7,808 nucleotides of DNA from an uncultured Lachnospiraceae bacterium (GCA_937901625.1 CALDIE010000193.1:1-7808), one strand, 5' to 3'; shown: positions 1-5,973, numbered from the stretch's first letter. The notes: generated from the sequence alone by a model not told the origin. Made by a program: numbers and translations.

Positions 1-1
1 G

Positions 2-292
2 TCCTCCGATGGGTATTATGACGCGATATTGATGGATATACAGATGCCTGTAATGGATGGATATACGGCTACCGAAAGAATACGAGCGCTTGAGAACAAA
101 GCACATGCCAATATCCCGATTCTGGCCATGACCGCGAATGCGTTCAAGGAGGATGAAGATAAAGCAAAGAAAGCCGGTATGCAGGCACATATCGCTAAAC
201 CCATTAACGTGGAACAGATGATAGAAACGCTTTCAAAAGTTTTATCAGACTACGAAGAAAATATCTGCTTGCATGTAACCAAAACAGTGTAA
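2..292 (+). CDS. C-terminal receiver (REC) domain, probably of a hybrid sensor histidine kinase (5' partial)
   Basis: The frame is open from base 2 and ends at TAA 290-292, so the start of the gene lies outside the window. The visible 96 residues form the second half of a CheY-like receiver domain. The phosphoacceptor Asp (codon 35-37) sits in the motif LMDIQMPVMDG. The switch Thr (codon 131-133) is in AMTANAF, and the conserved Lys (codon 197-199) is in AKPI. The wording of these motifs, especially DIQMPVMDGYTATERIR and TANAFKED, is typical of receiver domains at the C-terminus of hybrid histidine kinases. No DNA-binding output domain follows; after the last receiver helix there are only about 15 residues. 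A stand-alone receiver or a receiver in a larger regulator cannot be excluded because the N-terminus is missing. The cardiolipin synthase gene begins 15 bases downstream, suggesting one transcript. Confidence 0.88.
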   Translation, partial: SSDGYYDAILMDIQMPVMDGYTATERIRALENKAHANIPILAMTANAFKEDEDKAKKAGMQAHIAKPINVEQMIETLSKVLSDYEENICLHVTKTV

Positions 293-307
293 AAGGAAAG
301 AGGATGT

Positions 308-1834
308 ATGGAATCTGCAATTTTCAAACGGGCTATTTTTAAGGGTCTGGTGTATGGACTTCTTGTCCTACTTCAGATTTTATGGCTGGTTGCCCTGATC
401 ATATCCGTGGAGAGGAGAGTGCCGTGGTTTTCGACGATCGTTGCATGGATGGCGTCGGCTGTATCGATCTATATCTGTACAAGGAAAAATCATTCATCCT
501 TTCGTCTGGCCTGGATCATCTTGATCAGTGCTTTTCCCATTTTGGGTATCATCCTGTATCTGATCACGGGTATACAGCATACGCCGAGGATTATGGAAAA
601 AATATATAAGGAAAATGAGAAAAGGTATTCCGGATATCTTCAAGGGGTGGATGTAAAGCGGGGCGAAACAGACGAGCGCAGTAAACACTTGCAATATTAC
701 CTGTCGGAATTCGGAAAGTATCCTGTTTGGGATAATACAGAGACAGAATATATCCCCGATGGACTTGAAGGATATAAAATGCAGATCGAAGCCGCAAAGA
801 AGGCGAAGAGTTTTATTTTGCTGGAGTATTTTGCCATAAAGAATGATGAAGGCTTCGAGGAAATGAAAAGTGTCCTGAAAAAAAAGGCGGCAAGCGGAGT
901 TGAAGTCAATGTCATATGTGATGATATCGGGTCAATTTCGTTTATAGACAGAAAATTTATTGCGGAGATGAAAGAAAGCGGTATCCATTGCAGGATCTTT
1001 AATCCCATTGCGCCCTTTTTCAAGGTGTTTATGAATAACCGTGACCACAGGAAGATCATGGTCGTGGATGGAGTGGTCGGGTTTACGGGAGGATACAACA
1101 TGTCCCGGGAATACTTTCATATGAGCGAACCCTACGGATTCTGGAAGGATACCGGAATTATGCTTAAGGGTGATGCGGTTAAGAGTCTGACAGCGGTTTT
1201 CCTGACGATGTGGGATTCTCTTGGAGAGAAGGTGCCGGATCCCGATACGTATTTCAAACAGCAGATAACCTGCAGCGAAAACATGCATTGCTATACGCAG
1301 CCATATGCGGATGACCCGCTGGATGATGAAAGGGTCGGATACGAAGTCTATATGAATATGCTGAGAGAAGCAAGAGATTATGTGTATTTCAGCACGCCGT
1401 ATCTCGTGATATCCGATGAGATGAAGGAAGAGATAATCTCGGCAATAAAGAGAGGGATTGATGTAAGGATCGTCATTCCCGGGATTCCCGATAAAAAAAG
1501 TATTTATCGTATCAGTAAGGATGTGGCAAGAGAGCTCGCGGAAGAAGGCGTCAAAGTTTACAGGTATGTTCCCGGGTTTAACCATGCGAAACTCTGCGTC
1601 TCCGATGACCGGGTTGCGGTTATTTCAACAGTAAACCTCGATTACAGGAGTTTATATCATCATTATGAATGCGGAGTTGCTGTTTATGACAAACGGACAG
1701 TTAACTCGGTCGTCGATGATCTGAAGGAGATGTTTTACGCTTCGGAACCGGTTTCAAACGAGGAAACGGGAAAAAAACCGGTAATGAAAAAACTGTCCAA
1801 CCTGCTCCTGAGAATGTTTGCTCCCTTACTGTGA
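308..1834 (+). CDS. cls: Cardiolipin synthase (phospholipase D superfamily, membrane-bound)
   Basis: This 508-residue protein should join two phosphatidylglycerol molecules into cardiolipin plus glycerol at the cytoplasmic membrane. Hydrophobic segments at about residues 11-34, 39-57 and 66-87 form the N-terminal membrane anchor; the last (ISAFPILGIILYLITG) matches the PLDc_N region. Two catalytic HxKxxxxD motifs are present: H247/K249/D254 in DHRKIMVVD, followed by GFTGGYN, and H426/K428/D433 in NHAKLCVSD, followed by STVNLDYRS. The second follow-on motif has ST where GS is common in the superfamily. Length, anchor and paired HKD motifs fit the bacterial ClsA-type family, so other PLD enzymes are unlikely. 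Start ATG 308 has AAGG (293-296) and AGAGG (299-303) upstream. An ATG at 304 is out of frame. The gene follows the receiver-domain gene by 15 bases and is probably co-transcribed with it. Confidence 0.95.
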   Translation: MESAIFKRAIFKGLVYGLLVLLQILWLVALIISVERRVPWFSTIVAWMASAVSIYICTRKNHSSFRLAWIILISAFPILGIILYLITGIQHTPRIMEKIYKENEKRYSGYLQGVDVKRGETDERSKHLQYYLSEFGKYPVWDNTETEYIPDGLEGYKMQIEAAKKAKSFILLEYFAIKNDEGFEEMKSVLKKKAASGVEVNVICDDIGSISFIDRKFIAEMKESGIHCRIFNPIAPFFKVFMNNRDHRKIMVVDGVVGFTGGYNMSREYFHMSEPYGFWKDTGIMLKGDAVKSLTAVFLTMWDSLGEKVPDPDTYFKQQITCSENMHCYTQPYADDPLDDERVGYEVYMNMLREARDYVYFSTPYLVISDEMKEEIISAIKRGIDVRIVIPGIPDKKSIYRISKDVARELAEEGVKVYRYVPGFNHAKLCVSDDRVAVISTVNLDYRSLYHHYECGVAVYDKRTVNSVVDDLKEMFYASEPVSNEETGKKPVMKKLSNLLLRMFAPLL

Positions 1835-1848
1835 GGGGGGATTAGTTT

Positions 1849-1953
1849 ATGGTCCTTTTTTTGCGGAAAAAGGAGTGCTGTATGACCGGAATGAGACCTT
1901 TTGTATCATGGGGAGAATTGGAAAACAGAAGCCGGCAGAACCGGAGCCGGTAA
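1849..1953 (+). CDS. Possible small ORF (34 codons, or 23 from an internal ATG), unrecognised
   Basis: Just after cls, an ORF runs from ATG 1849 to TAA 1951-1953 (34 residues). An in-frame ATG at 1882 would give 23 residues beginning MTGMRPFVSWGELENRS. The internal ATG has a very good ribosome binding site, AAAGGAG at 1869-1875, with a 6-base spacer. The upstream ATG has the weaker purine-rich run at 1833-1840. The C-terminus is basic and Arg/Asn-rich. I recognise no family. The binding site lies inside an inverted repeat (1853-1860 with 1867-1874), so in RNA it could be hidden. This may be a small protein, a gene remnant or chance; only the ribosome binding site argues for it. Confidence 0.2.
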   Translation: MVLFLRKKECCMTGMRPFVSWGELENRSRQNRSR

Positions 1954-1978
1954 TGAGCCTGAAGTAAAGATAGAACAG

Positions 1979-2025
1979 AACACCCACAGTCTTGCGTGAT
2001 ACGCGGTTGACTGTGGGTGTTTTTT
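1979..2025 (+). terminator. Intrinsic terminator between the convergent cls and purC genes
   Basis: A perfect 13-base inverted repeat pairs 1979-1991 with 2009-2021 and runs directly into a T tract (2020-2025) on the plus strand. The 17-base loop holds a second small stem, GCGT/ACGC (1994-1997 with 2001-2004). This fits Rho-independent termination of the cls transcript. Because it sits between convergent genes it may also stop purC transcription on the minus strand, but there the following sequence (TTCTGTTC) is only a weak T tract. Confidence 0.9.
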
Positions 2026-2062
2026 GATCATACGAAATTCCGAAACCGACCGGAGGCGGGTA

Positions 2063-2944
2063 TTATTTGGAGAGGTCGCTGCCGGTTAAGAGCTTGTAAG
2101 CCTCCAGATACTTAGCGATGGTCTTGTCCGCAATATCCTGCGGAAGTTCCCATTCGTGCTTTCCTTCATTAGCCTTGAGCCAGTCTCTCGCAAACTGCTT
2201 GTCAAAAGAAGGCTGGGAGTGACCTGCCTCATAGCCGTCTGCAGGCCAGAAGCGGGAACTGTCGGGAGTGAGCATTTCGTCGCCTAAAACAATCTCTCCT
2301 TCGTCATTTAAACCAAACTCAAACTTGGTATCGGCGATGATGATCCCACGGGTCAAAGCATAGTCCGCGCATTTCCTGTAAAGCGCGATGGTGTAGTCGC
2401 GAAGCTTCCCGGCATATTCACGGCCCTTTCCGGGGAACTGTTTTTCCAGAACATCAATACTCTGCTCAAAGGAAATATTCTCATCGTGATCACCGATCTC
2501 TGCTTTGGTGGAAGGAGTGTAGATCGGCTCAGGGAGTTTATCGGACTCACGAAGACCCTCGGGAAGAGTGATGCCGCATACGGTACCGTTCTTCTGATAG
2601 CTGACCCACCCGCTGCCGGTGATATAGCCGCGCACGATGCACTCGATGGGAAGCATCTGCAGCTTTTTGCACATCATGCTGTTACCGTCAAATTTCGGGT
2701 CTCTGAAATATTCCGGCATATCATTTACATCCGTAGAGATCATGTGGTTCGGCAGGATGTCGGATGTCATTTCAAACCAGAAACGGGACATCTGCGTAAG
2801 CACCGTGCCCTTTTTGTGAATGGTATTTTTCAAAATAACATCAAAGCAGCTGATGCGGTCGGTCGCAACCATGATCAGACTGTCGCCGTTGTCATAGATC
2901 TCACGTACTTTTCCTTCTTTGATAGGTTTTAATTCTTTGCTCAT
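2063..2944 (-). CDS. purC: Phosphoribosylaminoimidazole-succinocarboxamide synthase (SAICAR synthetase)
   Basis: This enzyme condenses CAIR with aspartate, using ATP, to make SAICAR in de novo purine synthesis in the cytoplasm. The 293-residue protein has the family landmarks in order: GKVREIYD (11-18), VATDRISCFDV (26-36), PIECIVRGYITGSGW (99-113), DTKFEFG (205-211) and DEMLTPDSSRFWP (222-234). Its length matches the longer ADE1-like class rather than the ~237-residue E. coli type. The start is set at 2944 because the minus strand has GAGGAG a few bases before this ATG and the protein then begins MSKELKPIKEGKV. The frame stays open 65 codons further upstream, but that extension crosses the promoter region and has no family similarity. 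The gene is convergent with cls and divergent from pepF. It stands alone here, without other pur genes beside it. Confidence 0.96.
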   Translation of the reverse strand: MSKELKPIKEGKVREIYDNGDSLIMVATDRISCFDVILKNTIHKKGTVLTQMSRFWFEMTSDILPNHMISTDVNDMPEYFRDPKFDGNSMMCKKLQMLPIECIVRGYITGSGWVSYQKNGTVCGITLPEGLRESDKLPEPIYTPSTKAEIGDHDENISFEQSIDVLEKQFPGKGREYAGKLRDYTIALYRKCADYALTRGIIIADTKFEFGLNDEGEIVLGDEMLTPDSSRFWPADGYEAGHSQPSFDKQFARDWLKANEGKHEWELPQDIADKTIAKYLEAYKLLTGSDLSK

Positions 2945-2994
2945 AATTCTCCTCGCTTTGGGTACTATTCCTGAAATGCGTATCAAACAACACG

Positions 2995-3009
2995 CTACTA
3001 CCATAGTAG
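2995..3009. promoter_or_regulatory. Palindrome over the purC -10 region, possible operator
   Basis: CTACTA (2995-3000) and TAGTAG (3004-3009) form a perfect 6-base inverted repeat with a 3-base spacer. It overlaps the proposed purC -10 element. That position would suit a repressor site, but I cannot assign it to a known regulator and a 6-base repeat can arise by chance. Confidence 0.3.
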
Positions 3010-3028
3010 ATTTTACACTAAAAATCAA
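3000..3028 (-). promoter_or_regulatory. Candidate purC promoter
   Basis: Read on the minus strand, TTGATT (3023-3028) is followed after 17 bases by TATGGT (3000-3005). Each matches four of six consensus positions for a vegetative sigma factor. Transcription would start near 2993, leaving a leader of about 50 nt before the purC ATG. The match is moderate and the site was chosen by eye. Confidence 0.4.
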
Positions 3029-3097
3029 GATGAAAAAAGATTCCGGCGTAAAGTAAAATAGATTCCGACATGAGTGGAGGCAGGGAGGGGGAGTCTG

Positions 3098-3106
3098 TGC
3101 TATAAT
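3098..3106 (+). promoter_or_regulatory. Extended -10 promoter for pepF
   Basis: TGC followed by a perfect TATAAT (3101-3106) forms a TGn extended -10 element. No good -35 is seen at the expected distance (3078-3083 reads AGGCAG), which extended -10 promoters can tolerate. Transcription would begin near 3113, about 42 nt before the pepF ATG. This also rules out the upstream in-frame GTG at 3074 as the pepF start. Confidence 0.65.
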
Positions 3107-3154
3107 AGGCAAAGATTTGTTTGGAATGATATGTATCACGGAAAGGATAAAGAG

Positions 3155-5002
3155 ATGGAAAACAAGATCATAAAGAGAAGTGAAGTGCCCGAGGAGTTGA
3201 CCTGGCGCCTGGAAGATATATTCCCGACGAAGAAAGCGTGGGAAGAAGAATTGGAACGCGTCGGCGATATGGCCGATAAAGGTTCCTCATATGAAGGGAG
3301 ATTAAAAGAAGGAGCGAAGGTATTGTACGAGGCGCTTACGCTCTATCAGGAGAACATCCTGGCATTATACAAAGTCTATGAATACGCCTCCATGCGACGT
3401 GACCAGGATACGGCGGACGCGGACAATCAGGAACCGGTAGCGAGAGCCGGCAGAATAGAGTTGGCCGTATCGGAGTGCTGGGCATACCTTGAGCCGGAAA
3501 TACTCGAATTATCGGATGAAACGCTTGAAAAGTATTATAAGGACTACCCGGCTTTACATGAGTTCGATGTTTCCTTAAAGGAGATACTTCGCCAGAAAGA
3601 GCATTCCCTTTCCAAGGCGGAAGAAAGGCTTTTAGCATCGGCCGGAGAGATGGCGGGTGTTCCCTCGGAAGGGTTTTCCATGCTCCACAATGCGGATATG
3701 CGTTTTCCATCCGTTGAAGGTCCAAACGGAGAGGAAGTAGCGATCGGGGACGCACTCTTTGTTCCCTTGCAGATGTCTCCGGACAGGGATTTAAGAAAAA
3801 AGGTTTTCGAGGCGTATTACGGGCGTTATGAGGAGTTTAAAAATACACTGGCATCACTCTATTACGGTCAGGTTAAGCAGCAGATGTTTTACGCAAAGGC
3901 CAGAAAATACCCTTCGACCTTTGTCGCAGCAGTGGAAAGCAACAATGTATCACCGTCCGTTTGCGACAACCTGATCGAGAGCGTTCACAGACATATGGAT
4001 TTGATGCACCGCTATGTGCGACTTCGCAAAAAGATGCTCGGTGTAGACGAGTTACATATGTATGATGTGTACGTTCCGATGGTTAAGGACTATGAGATCA
4101 AGGTAACCTACGAAGAGGCTAAGGAGATTTCCTTAAAGGCTTTGGCCCCTCTCGGGGAGGAATATCTGTCGATCGTAAGAAGAGCCTACGACGAGCGCTG
4201 GATCGATGTATGCGCCAACGAAGGGAAAAGGTCCGGAGCTTATTCCGCAAATGTATACGGCGTACATCCGTACATGCTCTTAAACTGGACAGGAACGTTG
4301 GATGATGTATTTACGCTGGTTCACGAGATGGGACATTCGATGCATTCATGGTATTCTTCACACGCCCAAAGTTTCCTGGATTCGGAGTATAAGATCTTTG
4401 TGGCTGAGGTGGCCTCTACGACCAATGAAGTGCTGTTGCTGGAATACCTTTTGAAAGAGAATGATAAGAAGCGTGCCGCGTTAAAAGAGGAAGGAAAGGA
4501 AGTTACTAATGATCTGCGCATGGAGCGCGCGTATCTGTTAAATCATTACCTCGACAGTTTTAAGGGTACGCTGTACCGCCAAACGATGTTCGAAGAGTTT
4601 GAGCGTAAGACGAACGCGATGGCGGAAGAAGGTATCCCCCTGACAGCCAGAATCCTCTCGGATACATATCTTGCCTTGAATAAGGAGTACTTTGGCGAGG
4701 ATATGATCTCCGATCCGGAAATCGCGTATGAGTGGAGCAGGATCCCGCATTTTTACTACAACTTTTATGTGTATCAGTATGCCACCAGTTACGCGGCTGC
4801 AGTGGCTATCGGAAAACGCATCCTGAAAGAGGGAGATGAGTGCGTGAAGCAGTATCTGTCGTTCTTAAAGAGCGGATGCACGAAGGATCCTGTGAGCCTC
4901 TTAAAGATCGCCGGGGTGGATCTGTCTACCGGTACGGCAGTGGATGAGTCGTTAAAAGCATTTGAAGGCGCTTTGGACGAGATGGAAAATGCGTTTGCTT
5001 AA
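3155..5002 (+). CDS. pepF: Oligoendopeptidase F, M3 family zinc metallopeptidase
   Basis: This 615-residue cytoplasmic enzyme should cleave short peptides, as PepF does in peptide recycling. The zinc site is visible: HEMGH with H390, E391 (catalytic) and H394, and a third ligand E418 in FVAEVASTTNE, 24 residues after H394. The region around it (LVHEMGHSMHSWYS) is characteristic of the PepF branch. The N-terminal third (ELTWRLEDIFPT at the start) corresponds to the family's N-terminal helical domain, and the C-terminal half carries the conserved YQYATSYAAA. Full length fits the ~600-residue family and no signal peptide is seen. The start ATG 3155 was chosen for its AAAGGA ribosome site (3142-3147) and because translation then begins just before the conserved domain; a GTG 27 codons upstream precedes the promoter. 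Two small genes follow without a visible terminator. Confidence 0.95.
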   Translation: MENKIIKRSEVPEELTWRLEDIFPTKKAWEEELERVGDMADKGSSYEGRLKEGAKVLYEALTLYQENILALYKVYEYASMRRDQDTADADNQEPVARAGRIELAVSECWAYLEPEILELSDETLEKYYKDYPALHEFDVSLKEILRQKEHSLSKAEERLLASAGEMAGVPSEGFSMLHNADMRFPSVEGPNGEEVAIGDALFVPLQMSPDRDLRKKVFEAYYGRYEEFKNTLASLYYGQVKQQMFYAKARKYPSTFVAAVESNNVSPSVCDNLIESVHRHMDLMHRYVRLRKKMLGVDELHMYDVYVPMVKDYEIKVTYEEAKEISLKALAPLGEEYLSIVRRAYDERWIDVCANEGKRSGAYSANVYGVHPYMLLNWTGTLDDVFTLVHEMGHSMHSWYSSHAQSFLDSEYKIFVAEVASTTNEVLLLEYLLKENDKKRAALKEEGKEVTNDLRMERAYLLNHYLDSFKGTLYRQTMFEEFERKTNAMAEEGIPLTARILSDTYLALNKEYFGEDMISDPEIAYEWSRIPHFYYNFYVYQYATSYAAAVAIGKRILKEGDECVKQYLSFLKSGCTKDPVSLLKIAGVDLSTGTAVDESLKAFEGALDEMENAFA

Positions 5003-5026
5003 GATGCTTAAGATAAAGAAAGGACT

Positions 5027-5290
5027 GTGGAAACCGCTTTGAAGAACGACGCAGAAGATAAGGTAACGAGTGATGGACAAAAGGATGCGGGAACGACAGG
5101 GGCGATACAGATCGGTCACAGGATCGGATGTGATTGTGAGTATTGTAATTGGACGAGAAGAAAAGTGAGTCAGAGCCCGACTTTTGGAGCGTTTGATCAC
5201 ATGTTTTCGGCAAGTGATGACGGAACCGGGCATGATGAGCGAGCGCTCGAACTGTCCTTTTTAAACTGGGACAGCGAGGAAGATGAGTAG
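5027..5290 (+). CDS. Small protein of unknown function with a CxCxxC cluster and acidic tail; stop is a TAG inside a continuing frame
   Basis: An 87-residue ORF starts at GTG 5027, 24 bases after pepF, with AAAGGA at 5019-5024. The spacing is short and no early ATG exists, so the start is uncertain. The first ~25 residues are polar. The middle holds a possible metal or redox cluster, H31-x3-C35-x-C37-x2-C40 (GCDCEYCNW), and the C-terminus is acidic (DSEEDE). The family is not recognised. After TAG 5288-5290 the same frame continues as EYPKD-EYPEE-KYLEG-E to TAA 5339-5341, the base just before the next gene's ATG. The extra part keeps the acidic style of the tail, so the original protein may have been about 104 residues. 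The TAG could be a strain mutation, an assembly error or a readthrough site. Position suggests co-transcription with pepF and the next gene. Confidence 0.5.
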   Translation: METALKNDAEDKVTSDGQKDAGTTGAIQIGHRIGCDCEYCNWTRRKVSQSPTFGAFDHMFSASDDGTGHDERALELSFLNWDSEEDE

Positions 5291-5335
5291 GAGTATCCGA
5301 AGGACGAGTATCCGGAGGAAAAGTATTTGGAAGGA
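5291..5335 (+). repeat. 15-base tandem repeat coding for an acidic/Tyr pentapeptide
   Basis: Units 5291-5305 and 5306-5320 are identical at 13 of 15 positions (GAGTATCCG then AAGGAC or GAGGAA). The third unit, 5321-5335, is diverged (AAGTATTTGGAAGGA). In the frame of the upstream gene they read EYPKD, EYPEE and KYLEG. The repeat lies between the TAG at 5288 and the TAA at 5339. Confidence 0.6.
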
Positions 5336-5341
5336 GAATAA

Positions 5342-5587
5342 ATGATGATCAATCCGGCAGATATATTTAAGATCAAACAGGGGTGGGACCGGTTTCGGGA
5401 AAACCATCCCAAATTTCCTTTGTTTGCGAGAGCGGTGATGCAAAACGGAATAGAAGAGGACAGCGTTATCGAGATCGCGGTGGTAACACCCGATGGAAAG
5501 AGGATGGAGACGAATATGAAGGTGACGGCCTCGGATCTTGAATTTTTTGAAATGATCAAAGGCGTGGCCACGGGAGAGGAAGCGTAG
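5342..5587 (+). CDS. Small conserved-looking hypothetical protein (81 aa)
   Basis: This ORF encodes an 81-residue soluble protein. AAGGAG (5331-5336) lies 5 bases before the first ATG and 8 before a second ATG at 5345; either could be used. The sequence has a balanced, folded-protein look: an amphipathic N-terminal helix (NPADIFKIKQGWDRF), a NHPKFPLFARAV segment, a beta-like stretch (SVIEIAVVTPDGKRMETNMKV), then a helix (SDLEFFEMIKGV). No membrane segment, signal peptide or metal motif is seen. I recall similar short proteins (NPADIFK...NHPKFPLF) in Lachnospiraceae genomes but know no function or family name, and that recollection needs a search. The gene follows the CxCxxC protein; if that frame's TAG is bypassed, its TAA directly abuts this ATG. 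That arrangement points to a pepF operon with translational coupling. Confidence 0.75.
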   Translation: MMINPADIFKIKQGWDRFRENHPKFPLFARAVMQNGIEEDSVIEIAVVTPDGKRMETNMKVTASDLEFFEMIKGVATGEEA

Positions 5588-5608
5588 GAAAGTTCGTGAG
5601 GATCGGCA

Positions 5609-5755
5609 ATGATATTTTTGCAGGAGCATACAACTCTGCCGTTAGAATTCATGTTCCCGGAAGTAGATTCGGGTTACGGGAGGATAAGTCTTAAAATAGC
5701 GCTTTACAGTGAAATAGCTTACAGTGAAATTAATGAAACAGGTAAAAATAAATGA
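5609..5755 (+). CDS. Possible 48-codon ORF, unrecognised
   Basis: An ORF from ATG 5609 to TGA 5753-5755 encodes 48 residues beginning MIFLQEHTTLPLEFMFPEVD. It has a good ribosome binding site, TGAGGA (5597-5602), 6 bases upstream, and starts 21 bases after the stop of the 81-residue protein. A 15-base tandem duplication inside it stays in frame and gives LYSEI-AYSEI. I see no known motif. It could be a small fourth gene of the pepF operon or the remnant of a decayed longer gene. The AT-rich 3' part overlaps what could equally be the upstream control region of comM. Confidence 0.3.
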   Translation: MIFLQEHTTLPLEFMFPEVDSGYGRISLKIALYSEIAYSEINETGKNK

Positions 5756-5761
5756 AACAGG
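5704..5761 (+). repeat. Two pairs of short direct repeats upstream of the comM promoter
   Basis: TTACAGTGAAAT occurs at 5704-5715 and 5719-5730 (15-base period). AATGAAACAGG occurs at 5732-5742 and 5751-5761 (19-base period). The word TGAAAY therefore appears four times, at 5710, 5725, 5734 and 5753, just upstream of the comM promoter at 5773-5801. These may be binding sites of an unknown regulator or simple sequence duplications inside a small ORF. Confidence 0.5.
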
Positions 5762-5772
5762 GAAAAAACACC

Positions 5773-5801
5773 TTGCGTTTTAATAAAAACCGTGCTATAG
5801 T
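5773..5801 (+). promoter_or_regulatory. Promoter for comM-dprA
   Basis: TTGCGT (5773-5778) is followed after 17 bases by TATAGT (5796-5801), preceded by TGC as an extended -10. The block GTGCTATAGTAGG (5792-5804) matches the pepF promoter block (3097-3109) at 12 of 13 bases. Transcription would start near 5808, leaving a leader of about 165 nt before the comM ATG, which is long for a simple gene. Confidence 0.65.
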
Positions 5802-5857
5802 AGGTTTCGTTCAGATTTTCTTTTTTGATGATACATCATATCATATCAAATCATTAG

Positions 5858-5875
5858 ATCCGGCGCGGACCGGAT
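5858..5875 (+). promoter_or_regulatory. Leader hairpin 1 upstream of comM
   Basis: ATCCGG (5858-5863) pairs with CCGGAT (5870-5875) around a 6-base loop. It lies within the predicted untranslated leader of comM and has no T tract after it, so it is not an intrinsic terminator. Confidence 0.4.
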
Positions 5876-5897
5876 TGTCTGAAATTTAAGATCATAA

Positions 5898-5933
5898 GCG
5901 CCCTTACGTGCACATCTTACTGTGCAGGGGCGC
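5898..5933 (+). promoter_or_regulatory. Leader hairpin 2 upstream of comM
   Basis: An outer stem GCGCCC/GGGCGC (5898-5903 with 5928-5933) encloses an inner stem TGCAC/GTGCA (5909-5913 with 5922-5926) with an 8-base loop. Together they give a stable GC-rich hairpin about 40 bases before the comM ATG, ending 27 bases before its ribosome site. No T tract follows. It could affect translation or RNA stability; I recognise no riboswitch class. Confidence 0.45.
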
Positions 5934-5973
5934 GTCCGAAAAAATCAGGATTACATTGTCAGGAGAATTGAAT

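Noticed and set aside
932..1585. Long antisense ORF (217 codons) on the minus strand inside cls
   Set aside because: It lies wholly within a well-supported cls gene, has no ribosome site or recognisable domain, and is a shadow of its codon pattern. The same holds for the minus-strand ORF at 697-1101.
2945..3139. 65-codon N-terminal extension of purC on the minus strand
   Set aside because: It crosses both divergent promoters, has no family similarity and no ribosome site. The ATG at 2944 has GAGGAG and starts the conserved protein.
3074..3154. 27-codon upstream extension of pepF from a GTG
   Set aside because: The GTG lies upstream of the TATAAT element, so it would not be in the transcript. 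The ATG at 3155 has a proper ribosome site.
4952..5652. Overlapping minus-strand ORFs opposite the small genes after pepF
   Set aside because: They are Ser/Leu/Phe-rich mirror readings of acidic coding sequence on the plus strand, without ribosome sites or known motifs.
5828..5857. Nine-codon ORF (MIHHIISNH) as an attenuator leader peptide
   Set aside because: There is no ribosome site before it and no terminator/antiterminator pair after it. The His and Ile codons probably reflect the ATC/CAT-rich simple sequence.
5898..5933. Leader hairpin 2 as an intrinsic terminator
   Set aside because: No T tract follows on either strand; the plus strand continues with TCCGAAAAAA.
5908..5973. 22-codon N-terminal extension of comM from GTG 5908
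   Set aside because: It begins inside a stable hairpin without a ribosome site. ATG 5974 has AGGAG at the right distance and starts the family N-terminus.
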